Positions 22,301 to 33,976 of a stretch of DNA of 64,000 bases are shown in pieces. The notes below the pieces were generated by a model. It did no database searches, was not told where the DNA came from, and saw only the letters and a list, made by a program, of their open reading frames with translations. The stretch covers positions 1 to 64,000 of the forward strand of contig BBXU01000292.1 in NCBI GenBank assembly GCA_001598975.1, in the 5' to 3' direction. Source of the DNA: Parachlorella kessleri. Lineage: Eukaryota > Chlorophyta > Trebouxiophyceae > Chlorellales > Chlorellaceae. The translations under genes and the position numbers were made by a program. The stretch's first letter is position 1. Each line of letters begins with the position of its first letter.

Positions 22301-25300
22301 CAGCAGCGCACCTTGATATCCGCTAACACATTGGCCATTGACGCGGTGCCCCTGAATCCGATGACAATGATGCCATCTCCCTGTGATGAATGAAGAAAGT
22401 ATTCCATTACCAAGCCTTTCCACATGCTCAGCATGTACCCCGGAGCGCATGCCACATGCAGTGTCGGGGGCATGGCCAAGCACACACCACAGTACGCACC
22501 AGGATGCCACACTCCAAAGAACACAAAGAGCATTCGTACCCATGCCAAGAGGCACTTGGTATCAGTAGGCTCCTTCTGCCACAACATCTCGGTGTGCTTG
22601 AGGTCATACAGCTCCAGCGCTGTCTCCAGCGTGAAGGGCGCATCCTCAATCTGCACAAGCAGACGGGCAGTGGTTTACAGTTGTTGGCAGTTGCCGCTAG
22701 CAGCAGCTGTCAAGGGCGGGAGGTCAATTGAAGCCAGGGCTCTTACCGGTGCAAGGCCCCCAAGGCAGGCTTCCAGTCACTGATGTGCTCGTTTACTTGC
22801 TTAGCTGTGCTACTTTGAAACGTGCACTAGCTCCATTGAATTTGAGAGGTTGGGTGTCACGGCGAGGAAGTGGCAGGCGTGTAGGTACAGGCTAGCCCTT
22901 GCCCAGAAGCAGCAAATCTATGGCAAGGCCATCAAACCCATGTGGGCAGCATAATATGGGTAGATTTAGCCAAGCGCCAACTGCAGGTAGTGCTACCCAC
23001 CTCCTTATGGTAGTACATCAGGTTGGAGAAGTACATCGCCTTAAGCGCCGTCTCAAAGCAGAACATGGGCTCTATGGGCTCCTCCGCCCCTGCCGCCCTG
23101 CCCAACAACGCCGCTGCCGCGGCTCGGACCGGCGCGGTTGCCGCCGCCGCGGTAAATGCGGCGGCGCCCGCCATCGTGCCCTCCTCGCTGCCCGCCTTCT
23201 GCGCCTGCCGCTCCCGGGCGGCTGAGTCCGCCCTCATGGCGGCGGCTGCCTCCATGGCCGCCTCGGCGTCCTGCTCTCTCCAGGCCACCTGGGCGCAATG
23301 TCATGACACGGATCGCTCGGTGCAGGGCTTGAGTAGATGGCCTCCACCAGCACAGGCAAGGCGGTTTCTCCCGCGTCTGACTCGCTACAAAGCACGGGGC
23401 ACGTGCTGCAACAGGTAGTGCCGGTCAGTGGGGCCCAGCTGGGGCTGTGCACACCCAAAATGAACCACCGCCACAGCAGATCCTGCCGCAGTGCTGTCCG
23501 CTACTGCCCAGCAGAGTAGCAACAAGCCCACGCTTGTTCACAGACCGGAGGCACTCATTGTACATCCCGGCCAAGAGGGCACAGACCCCCTCCCTAGGTG
23601 CCAAGGTGGACCAAAGGCAGGCAGAGATTTGTCACCTCTTGGAGGCACTGGTGGTGGTGGAGCTGGCGGGGGGAGGGGTCCACGGGGGCCAGCATGACTA
23701 CGTTGATGACCGCCATGCTGGTCATCGACAGTTGCATCGGCAGCAGGCCAAACCACGTCAGTATGTAGGAGTTGCAGGTGCCTGTACGAATGTACCTGCA
23801 TGCACACAGGCGGTGGGCAGTCAGCATGTCAGCTGTGGGCTGTGTCGTGCCACGCAAGGGGGCCGGGGCAAGAGCGACACATGCACTGCGCTCAATGCAT
23901 GCTGACCCTGGTCATGAAGCGAAGTCGTTCACTGTCCCGCAAATGCCACACTGCATGGGCGCTGCCATAAGATCCATCCCCTATACAGTGCCAACCCGAG
24001 CATCTAACTTCATTTGAGCAGTGAGAGTAGAGAGGCGTACGAAGACTTACCACATGAAAGTGAGGCAAAGGAAGAAGATGCCTGCGTTGATCACATGGAT
24101 GCGTTTGAGAAGCTTCATGCCCACGTTTGGCACCCGATACTTGGTATATGGTAGCTTGGCAAGCTCCCGCTGGGCAATGTACATAAATCCCAGGTAGACC
24201 ACAATCATGAGCAAGAAGAAGGCCGTCATCGTTGATGTGATAGCATAGTATACCCCTATGTCCTGCAAAGAATTACAGGCAAAGATTGAGACGGGCACTG
24301 GGCTTAGAAATAGATGCACACATGACCTAGGAACCGCCCTGTCTCTCTGCGGTTGAAGGGGAAGTGCACCCAGGATGGTGTTTTGCCTGCCATGACGCTT
24401 GCCATCTATCACAAACCACTACATTCTAACCATCAGTCTGTGAGGTTGCTTAAGGGCTACTGCGCACCGAGCCTCCACAACGGCGATGCAAAGAGATTAG
24501 CCAGCTGCCGATCAAGCAACGCCACCAGATCAGGCTCACCCGAAGCTTGCAGGACCAGCCCCACTCTCGGCATGGCAGGCCAGCCTTTGCAGGCAAAGCA
24601 TCGGCAGGGTGACACCCCTCCTCATAGATGCTAGTACACATCGGCATTGGTCCTGCAGGCCCACTTGCATCTCCTATTATGCTACATGTCAGGCACAGCA
24701 AGACATGGCATCCTGCTTGTCTCAGCAACATGTGGCACCCTGCTCGTCTCATGCCACAAGAAGCTGAGCCAGGCCTTGAGAACTTATCCAGAGGAAACCA
24801 TGCCTCCGATGGCATGCAGAGTAAGGCAGGTGGCGGTCCCTCGCTAACAGATCACTTCTCAGCATGATGCAGCATCACAGCAATCTCTTAATCTTCACCA
24901 CTCACCTATGCCCCCCGTCAACCAGAGCAGTAGCACGATGACAGATGCCTGTGCAGGGACCCATAACAGCAGCAGCTCTGGCAGGAGCGCCCAAAAAGGG
25001 AGGTCGTAGCCCATGAGGCCTTCCATGGGTGGCGGCGGCGGCCAGCGCTTGGCGAAGGCCCAGACCAGGGGCTTCATGAGAGGGTGAGTAAGGATGACGT
25101 GAGCGGGGAGCATGCTGTGCGCTTGGATAACAAAGAGGAAGAAAAGCTGCAGGGCAAGGGAGCATACACACTGAGCGTCAGATCGTCACAAGCTGCAACA
25201 CGAGCACCACAACGCCTCGCAAAGCCCATGCCTCAATACATGTCCCATCTGCATAGGGCCCAGCCCAAAAGCCACCATGACGTCCCCACATGCATGGAAG

Positions 25301-26211
25301 GGCACCGGGTGATCGAGGCATCTGCCAGGCACGCTGTGGCCACCGAGCTGCAACAGGTGCTGTGCATGGGGCGATCCTCTTCGACACCCTACCACAAAGG
25401 GCCCCCTAGCAAGTACAAACTCACCGCAGCCCAGCAGGTCCATCGGATGAACCCGAAAACATTAATCGGCAGCAGGTGCCACGGACACGACTCATAGTTT
25501 ACCAGGTAGTAGGCATTGGGTGCCAGGTAGAAGACCGCATTGACCAGCTGGATCACCAGCTGTGTGCACATGAAGCTCACAATGCGCTTCTGTCGGGACC
25601 ACCACCTCTTCCCCGCCCGCTTCACTTTGTACAGCCGCCAGCTGAGGATGGAGCCCGACACAAGCAAAGCTCCCACACATATCGAGCTGACAATCGTATT
25701 CAACATGGTGATTCGGTTATGGGTGTACAGATAATCCTCTTCCTGCAAGGAGCTTGGGCCAGCAGCGGCTTTGGGCAGCCCCGACTCCAAATATTGCCGG
25801 GGATAGGTACCTTTCTACGGCTTTGCCAGCGTTTGGCCCGCAGGTGCACATATACAAGATGGCAGCCAGGAAGGCCCAACATGCTCACCCAGGAGAGCTT
25901 GGCTACCAACTCATAAATCAAAAAGACCCCGGAGGCTACCGAGGTGGATCTGCCCACAAAGGCCGCCACCTGCAACACATGGAGCCAAATGCAAGCTTGG
26001 TGGGGCAGCCGTGACCAGACTGCTGAGTGTTGTTGCTTCGGGACCTGCACCGTCTGCAGTATCAACTTACCCTCGTCACCTTGTCGCTCATATATTGGAG
26101 GCGTAAAGTAACGGTGTCAGGGCTGTAGTGGTTGGAGTGAGGAATGGGCATAGCACCGGGGCCCTCCTCCTCAAGTGTGCTGGCCTTGGAGCCTTCCATG
26201 TCCCCGCTCAT
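19379..26211 (-). CDS. membrane-anchored class 3 lipase, copy A (intact, 15 exons)
   Basis: Predicted polytopic membrane protein with a C-terminal alpha/beta-hydrolase lipase domain, likely acting on acylglycerols or phospholipids at a membrane; substrate unknown. Exons (high to low): 26211-26071, 25969-25889, 25742-25425, 25146-24906, 24652-24540, 24262-24051, 23795-23636, 23288-23001, 22650-22540, 22380-22312, 21959-21519, 21204-21084, 20852-20796, 20544-20351, 19855-19379; 1007 residues. Eight hydrophobic segments lie in exons 2-7; exon 5 is a Cys-rich loop. The lipase part has IVIGFRGTAS (oxyanion region), VLCTGHSLGGALATL (nucleophile Ser), VIHSNDAVAKNG (candidate Asp) and IKLHLLRAY (candidate His). 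The start MSGDMEGSK is the first in-frame ATG. Exon 12 equals exons 12+13 of the other copies fused without an intron. The intron after exon 14 has a GC donor. Head-to-head with copy B. Confidence 0.88.
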
Positions 26212-26826
26212 AAACTGGCAGTCAGTGAACTCGTCTAGGGTACCCGATAAGCACAAGAGGCTGAGTCGTAAAGGGACAAGCTAAGCTGGTAGCACGCTGC
26301 CCTTTGTGCACTGAGTCAAGAGATCCGTGCTAACTCGAGTGGTGGACACCTCGAGCACACAATGCATGTGACCTGGGTTGCACATAACTGACGGTAGCGC
26401 AGCACTTTCCTAATTAATTAATTGCAAAGATACGTTCATGCTGGAGCTGCAGGGGAACAGAAACATAAAACCCGACCAGGGACAGACTGCACACCCACAA
26501 GACGACAACCCTTGGACTACTGCTTGCGTAGGACATTAATGTCCCTATTTCTCTAAGCTGTCCGTTTCCCCAAAGTTTGGCTATGTCCCGTAATGATCAC
26601 CCTTGATCACTTAATTCTGACACGACGCCAGGTGTTGAGCTAGCTCTGCTTTCACGTGCAGTTGCATGCAGGAACTTGCGTACGTGACTTTGCTGAGCCC
26701 GAGCTAGGGCCCAGGCCGCGAATTTGGAGCAGTAGCTAGGCATCTTTGGGGCCACTCAACACTGCCTAGGGCCCCAGTGTAGCAGAGGAACCTAAGACAA
26801 GCTAGCATAGCTCGCTGCTGAAGCTG
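26212..26826. promoter_or_regulatory. bidirectional promoter region of lipase copies A and B
   Basis: 615 bases separate the divergent start codons. Two TGATCA palindromes lie 10 bases apart at 26594-26599 and 26604-26609; the same pairing occurs in the other two divergent promoters of the array. An AT-rich TAATTAATTAATT element lies at 26411-26423. No coding sequence is seen. Confidence 0.45.
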
Positions 26827-29800
26827 ATGCCGATCAGTGAGGAAAGCTATGAGCTAGGCGTTTCAAGCTCCAGCAAGAGGCATGTTTGCTTTGCTGTGCA
26901 ACTCCTCAGCACTGAGGCCACCAGAGTGAGTTGCCTGGTGCAGTGATATCACGCACTGATGCCAGGGAAGCCCATCCTCTGTAGTGCCACAAAAGGCTTG
27001 ACAAATGCATTGGCCGCTGTGCACCGCAGGTCGGCGTCCTTGTGGTGCGGTTTGTCGCAGCAGCCTCCCTGGCCCTTGTAAACTATGTCTTCATCGCAAA
27101 GCTGTCATTTGTGAGTGATCTGCCCCGCTCCTTCTTCAAGACTGGCCACTAATGGGTGCGAGTGGGGTCAACCGCTGAGGCAGCCGCTTTATCGAGCTAC
27201 CTGGCCCACATTCCCCTTGAACTCACTGCTGCCCGTCTTGCTTTGCAGGACGATGATAAGTACTTCATGGAACATGACCACCTTATGATTGCAAACACAG
27301 CGGTGGCCTCCCTCTGTGTAACTGCTTTGCTCATTGCCGCTGTCATCCTTCTCTGGCGTACGACCCATGCCTGTCAAGCTGGCCTGGTCTGGTGGCCACG
27401 CCAGACACGGGTCTTTGTGTTCGCATCCGTACAGCTGGTGTTGCAGCTGGTCAATGCCGCCTTCTACTTGGCTCCCAATGCTTACTATCTGGCAAAGCGG
27501 GAGTGCTCCTGGTTCTTGCTGCCGATTAATGTCTTTGGTTTCATGCGGTGGAGCTGCTGGGCGGCGGTGAGTTGCTGGGCCCGATCCCTGTTCACAAGGC
27601 AGGCTTTTTTACGCCGTTGTGTTATGCATGCCGGAGTATACTATTGGAAGCTGTACTATGTGTTGGGTGATCCAACTTCATCGCATGGTGGGCTGGCTTT
27701 ACTGGGTGATGTTGTGCAGTATGTTGTCCAGTACCATCTGCACATATCTTGATATGCTTGCAAAGAAATCTACACACTTGGCAAGCGTGCTGAAGTGGGT
27801 TATGCCATCATGGTCGATCCACTGCTGCACTCCACAACACACCCACCGCTTTGATGTGCAGCTCTTCTTCCTCATGGTGGCTCAAGCTCACAGCCTACTC
27901 CCTGCACATATCATCCTGGAACACACAATAATAAAGCCCTTCATCTGGGCCTTTGCCAAGCGCTGGCCTCCACCGCCGCCGGCAGAAGGGCTCATGGGCC
28001 ATGACCTGCCGGTGTGGGTGCTCTTGCCAGACTTGCTGCTGCTGTGGGTGCCTGCCCAAGCTGTGGTCATCATGCTCCTTGTGTGGCTTGTGGGGGGCAT
28101 AGGTGGGTTGTCCTATAGATGCACTTCTTCGTTGCGAAGGGCGCACTTGCAGGTGTGGCTCTACTGGCTGGAAGCAGTACACAAGCCCGCAACTCGTATC
28201 TGCTATGTACAAACCCTCGGAGGATTGACCAGCACACAGTAGGTTGCAGAGAGCAAGCATGCTAGCCTGCGCAGGACATAAGCTTCGATGGCGATTCCAT
28301 GCTAATACTTCATTTTTATTTGGGGCGCTACAGGCTCCTGGAAGAGTTGCACCAGTGTCTACCAGCCAGGGTGCCACCCTGCGGGTGCGCTCCCTGCAAA
28401 AGCAGGCCTGCCCTGCGAAGACTGGGGCTGGTCTTGTAAGTCACAAGTAAGCCAGTTCAGCCAGACACACATAGCCGTAACCCGTGATGGTTAGACCCAG
28501 CAGACTCTTCCTAGTCTTTGGCTAGATGCCACTTTCTGGTTTCATGCGGTGCAGTGTCAAGGCAAGCTTGGACAAGGGTGCAAATGCAGACGTCTTTCTT
28601 CGTGATGCATGACGACCAACTGTTGCTGCTCACTGCAGGTTATGAGCATTGACTACGGTATGCCTTCGGCTGTTGCCGGCATTATCCTTGTCATGATTGC
28701 CGTGTATTTTCTCTATATTTACATTGCCAGCCGGGAGCTTGCCAAGCTGCCATATCTGAAGTATCGGCTACCCAACATAGGCCTCAGACTTCAACTTCAC
28801 ATACAAGTCATGATGGCAGCCATCTTTTTCCTTTGCATTGTTTTCTTGTGGTACGTGACCACGACTGGAGTGATGTATATACCAAGCAGTTGCCTCTGAG
28901 TTGTTTTGTTGACGAGTGCGGTGCGTCATGTGCCTTGCCAACTGATGAGCATCCCTGTTGACCCGTTGTGCAATGCAATGTACCATACACGAGGAGTGCA
29001 TGGTTGGCTGCATTGAGATCAATGAGTGTTAGACCTGGTGGAGGTGCCTGCGTGCAGGTTCATAGACCCAGGCACTTGCAACTCCTACATTGTGTCTTAG
29101 TTCGGTATTCTGCCTATGCAGCTCTCGATGAGCTTCATTACCGTGATTAATGCCTATTTAGTGACCCCGCTTGACGCTTCTCCAAGGCAGCTTTATCATC
29201 ACCAGTGCCTTCAGGAGGTAAGGGCTTGCGGTGCTTTGACACGTCACTCCAGGGACCATGGTCGGTCACAGGGAGCCCATACTACCCCGCTACCAGCGGT
29301 CTGATGACTCCAGGTGCCACTTGGGCCATGCCCAACCTGGCTCCTCTGGTTCATGGACATGAGCTGCACAGCATTGTGCTAGAATACGTGCTGGGTTGTG
29401 CAAGCAAGTATACCTAGCTTGCATGACCGTAGGGAAACTGGTCAAATGCTAAGTATGCCCTTGCTGGAGGCGTGGGGGCATATTGCACCCTGCCCTGCTT
29501 ACCAAGTGGCATGACTGTGCACTGGCCACAGGTTGCCTGGCGGGAGCAAGGTTCCGATGTTGCCAAAGAGGTAGCGGTAGCTATGAAGGCGGCCTCTGCC
29601 AAGCGGCTTTTGGCAGGGGTTGCCCATCGAGGCGTGGCAGGAGCGGCGGCGGCAGCAGCTGTGGCACCAGTCCGAGCTGCAGTAGCACTGGCGGCAGCTA
29701 CGGCCAGGGCGGCGGCAGCAGCTGTGGAAGGGAATGAAGAGGCTGGAGAGCAAGGGTTGGTGCCTCATAATCAGATGGAGCCCATGTTTTGCTTCGAGAC

Positions 29801-32800
29801 AGCTCTCAAAGCGCTGTACCTTTCCAACCTCGTGTACTACTACTTGGAGGTATGCCGTGGAGCAGCAGCTTGCCAGACATGGTCAGGAGGTGCTGCTGAT
29901 TCCTAGGCACTGGGAGGTGCTGAAGTGTGCCAACCTTCCGGCTGATATCGAGCAAGCCAAGCTGTACTCATCTGTTGGGTGTACATATTGCTAGCAGCAT
30001 TATGTGGTCCCTGCTGCGTGCCCTGCTGGACACTTGCTGTGGATAACAAATGCTACCATATGTGTCTTGCCTTTGATTGTGGATGCAGAATGAGGGCACA
30101 CCTTTTCGCATAGAGACAGCCTTGGAGACGTACAATCTCCAGCACTTCGAAGTACTTTGGGAGAAGCACCCTTCTGATACGAAATGCATACTAGCATGGG
30201 TAAGTCATGTCATTGGGCATCTTGGTACTGCTCTGCTGCTCTTATCGTGGTAGCACGTCCTTCTCCAGCTTGAGCAAAAGTATGAATGTGGAGGGTCAAT
30301 GTGTGGTGCTGGGCCGTGGGTTGACAGATCTAGTGGCTGCAGGGAGATGGCATTGTTGTCGTGGGCTTTAGAGGCACAGCATCACTTGCCAATGTACTGG
30401 CGGATTTGAAGGTAAGTGGGGTTCAAGCCTCTGGCTATTAGCCCTGCTAACCATCACTCAGCAGTATGCAGCGTAGGTATGCGTCCAGAGGCATGCAAAA
30501 TTGTAGGCTTGTTAGGTACTGTGTACCTAGCTCTGCTGTGTTGTAGTTATTTGTCGCATGGATGGACCATTGATACAAGGTCGCATTAGTGTGCATTCCC
30601 TATCCGATTGTATATAGTTGGTTCCAGCAACATCAGCAAGCCATGACGTAAGCTGCCTCTAGTCGCGGACGTTGTGACCCACAGGTTTGGCGGGCCGTGC
30701 ATCCTCCCAAGAGAGGCAACTTCTGGCTATGGGGCTGCCCAATGGTGCACCAGGGCTTCCTGGATGCCTACAAAGCTGGCGGACTGAATGAAAAGCTGCT
30801 TCGGCGGCTGGGAGAGATCATTGGGGCGGAGAGCCACCCCAGCACTACTTGGAGCGGCGGCGGTGGTGACAGTGGCATAGCAGCACTGCAGGGCCAGCCC
30901 TCTGGCACTGGTAACATCCACGCAGGGAGAGGCTGCAGCGGGCAGCAGCGGTGGCGGGTGCTGTGCACTGGCCACAGCCTTGGGGGTGCGCTGGCCACAC
31001 TCTTTTCCTATGATGCCGCTAACGAGGCGCAGCGCCTGCGGCAGAAAGGCTTCGATGTGCAGGTGTGTGTGCGGGGAAGGGGGGCGGGGGGTATCAGTCA
31101 AGGCCGTTTGTATGGCAGATGTTACGCCTCCATGTTATGCAAGGCTTGCTCAGTGCATGCAATCTGGCTGAAGACGAGGCGCTTAGTGATATGCATTCTT
31201 ACCTGTCTGGTGTGCTGTGCAGGTCCAGATGTATACTTTTGGGTCACCTAGGTCAGTGTCATACGAAGGTGGACCGCTATGCAGTTGCAGATTTATCGTA
31301 GTTACATGACTGAAACAGCCTGGGCAGCGTAATGTAGTCGGGCAGTGCCTGAGACCAGGACTGCTCTGAATGTTGGGATACGGGTGCAGGCCAGGAAACC
31401 ACGCCTTCGCCAGGGACTTCCTACGGGCAGTACCTGACTCGTGGGACTGCATACATTCCAACGATGCAATTGCTAAGGGAGGTAAGATAGGGTTTGCTTC
31501 CCTGACGAAGTGTGTGCTGACCAAGAATGTCATTGGAAGCTGCTGCTGCTTTCGCTGCCCAGTAAGTTCCCGCCATTCCCACGCCTGGGCTCACAGTCCC
31601 TACTTCATTTAGGCCATGCCCGTTTATAGTTAACCTGCCTTGCAGGCAAGTTCTTGCTGTTATACAAGCGAGCAGCAAACCGTGTGCTGCTGACAGCAGA
31701 AGGTAATGCACCAAGCCAGCAGAAAGTATGCCACCTGTCGGCTGCAAGCTTGTGTGGTCCCTTGGACCAAACACTGACAACCTTACTGTCACACACGCCC
31801 GGCCTTCCTAACAAACAGATCATGTGACCCATGGAAGGCAGTGCCCCTGGCATGGGTTGCTGTGAGTACAAGCTTTAGTTCCTAGGAGCCTTATGAGTGT
31901 GACTCTGTCCCTTGGAGTTGGTGTTATGTTATTGCCAATGTGTTACGTTTGCAAACCGTTCTGCACTCTGGCTGCAGGCGACATCCTGCCACGGCCCTCA
32001 GTGCTGGAATCCTCCCTTCACCGAGGTCCCGGCAGCTCCATACGCCTGCACCTGCTGGGGGCTTACCACCGCAGCTTTGCCGCCGTCATCCGCGGCCAGT
32101 TCCAGAGCAAGGCGCAGGGCGAGGCCAGCAGGGACGCGCTGCGCATGCTGGTGGGGCAGAGGTTTGTGCGGGTGAAGCCCAGGTGCTACATTGAATGATG
32201 TTTGGTCATGAGAGCGTCCCTCTTCGTCCTGCATGTGGCTGTAGATGAAGGAGTGGTGCGGGTGCTGCCAGGAACTGCTGGAGGAATGGAGGCTAATGGA
32301 GCCACTCGAAGCACGTGGCTGGGAGTTCAGGGTGGATCTTTGGGGGTTCTTTGTATCACGGGATGGTGGCTGGGAGTTCAGGGTGGATCTGCGGATATAC
32401 TGTGTATCACGTTATGGTGGCTGGGAGCTAGGGGTGGTCTCGGCTAGCAATATGTATAAAGGCAGAAGCTGCCTCGTTGGGAATGCCACAGCTTACACTA
32501 CTATGGATAAGGAGGAGACGAGCGCTTGGACCAGCCACCCAGGCTGGCTGCTGCGCTATTACACCTGTATGGCTCACCGCGGCTTATAGAAGGGGGGATC
32601 ACATTGTTGTCGCGCAGCTCAATTTCCCTTCCCCTAACTGGCGGCTGTGGCATGCTGCAGGAAATGCTGGGCAGCCTGCTGAGCACCCGTCCACAGCCTT
32701 TGCTGTCCCGCCTGCGCGACCGTTCGGGAAGTCGGGCCCCAAGCATCTACCAGTTGATAGAGCTGAGCACCAGTCCTCCCTCTCCCCAGGCCATCCCAGA

Positions 32801-33236
32801 CGAGTCCGGCACAGCCGCAGCGGAGGGTGGCTTCGTTGCCACAGGCATCAATGCTTCGGAAACTTCCAGCAGCGTGCCGGCTAGCTCACAGGAGGAACAG
32901 CACCAGCCGCCGCCAATGCATTTCACCCGCCTGCACCCAAACCAGCAGCAGCAGCATCAAACAAGCTGGGAAGCTGTTGGGCAGGTAGGGGCGGCACAGC
33001 TGGCAGAGCAGCAGCAGCTGGGTGGCGAGGGGGCTGCTGATGTAGAGGAGGGAGGACCTGCCTTGGAGGGCGTGGCCGATGTACATGTGGGCAGTGGGCA
33101 GCGACTGGAGCGGCGGAGTTGTCACTTGCCAGCAGGTAGCCGCTGGATGCTCAGCCGGCAGCAGGCTCGGGAACTGCGCTTTTTCACCAGCCTGACAGGG
33201 AGGCGGAGGGAAAGCTCAAGTGGGACTGCAGTTTAG
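26827..33236 (+). pseudogene. membrane-anchored class 3 lipase, copy B (one in-frame stop)
   Basis: Same architecture as copy A. Exons: 26827-26925, 27030-27110, 27249-27566, 27862-28102, 28334-28446, 28639-28850, 29058-29217, 29532-29849, 30089-30199, 30343-30411, 30685-31062, 31223-31251, 31390-31481, 31646-31702, 31978-32171, 32661-33236. They total 1016 codons with all splice sites and phases kept. The start is MPISEESYELG. The only lesion seen is TAG at 29098-29100 in exon 7, in the block NSYIVS-stop-FGILPMQLSM, where all full sister copies have Trp (TGG). It falls in the eighth membrane segment, so translation would give a membrane part without lipase. GHSLGG, FRGTAS, IHSNDAIAKGG and the LHLLGAY His are all intact. 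Either a very young pseudogene, a readthrough gene or an assembly error. The tail is long and Gln-rich. Confidence 0.85.
32315..32436 (+). repeat. 51-base tandem repeat, about 2.4 units
   Basis: Intron 15 of copy B holds units starting at 32315, 32366 and 32417 (partial), each opening GTGGCTGGGAG. It is a local minisatellite with no coding role visible. Confidence 0.8.
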
Positions 33237-33976
33237 GCTGCTGGGGCTGGTGGGTAGGGATGTGTAGCAGTTGCATCCCAGCAATCCTGACCTGACCCTG
33301 GCCTTGGTGTACCTGGCACCACTTCCTTGAGTGGAGTGTCTGAAGCAGTGGCGACTTGCCGACATTGCATTGGCACCTAGGAGCACAGTTAAAACAATGT
33401 GGAGCATATCGCTTGTGCTATTATGGCCTGCACACTACTGCTCTCTATTTGTGCTGTTCTTCCAAGCAGTCACCCAAGCTCAGTGCTGATGCTCACTTCC
33501 TGTCATGTTACATGTGCTTTCTGAAGAGGCCTCGAGTAACTGCCTTCTTCTTGTCCAAGCCAGCAATAGAACAGATCATCAATGCTGGAAGTTAAGGCTG
33601 GGAAGTGTAATGTTGTCGGTACAAACCTAACAAGTGCAACCAGAGGGAGAGAACAAGTCTGGAAAGGTGAAATATCATGATACCCTGGTCAGATCATGGT
33701 GCTGCTGAGGGAAGGCTTTACCTATGCGTCAGTACTCAGTGCTTCAGGATGCTGAACGGTCCGGCACAAGTACTGGTTGTGTAACATACAGTCAAGGCTA
33801 ACGATGCAGAAGGCCTAGTCATATCACACCCTTCAGGGTGTCGCTCCCCTTCCCCACCTGACCCACTGGGGCCGTCCTCTAGCCCTCCCAGCTTGGCTGC
33901 TGAACATGCGCAGCCCTCTCGTTCATTGCTTGCCCAGCGTCCCACTCTTGCCTACAGGCAAGTGGCAACTACCTTG
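33237..33976. other. tail-to-tail spacer between copies B and C
   Basis: No gene is seen. Blocks here (for example AATGTGGAGCATAT near 33399 and GTCAGTACTCAGTGCTTCA near 33728) recur in the spacer at 42576-43345, showing that the two spacers are duplicates. Confidence 0.7.
33606..33610 (+). terminator. possible TGTAA polyadenylation signal of copy B
   Basis: TGTAA about 370 bases after the copy B stop codon. Confidence 0.3.

Noticed and set aside
23053..23304. Gly/Arg-rich minus-strand frame (RRGGHGGSRRHEGG) in copy A exon 8
   Set aside because: Frame-shifted reading of the Ala-rich linker exon; the in-frame product aligns with all other copies.
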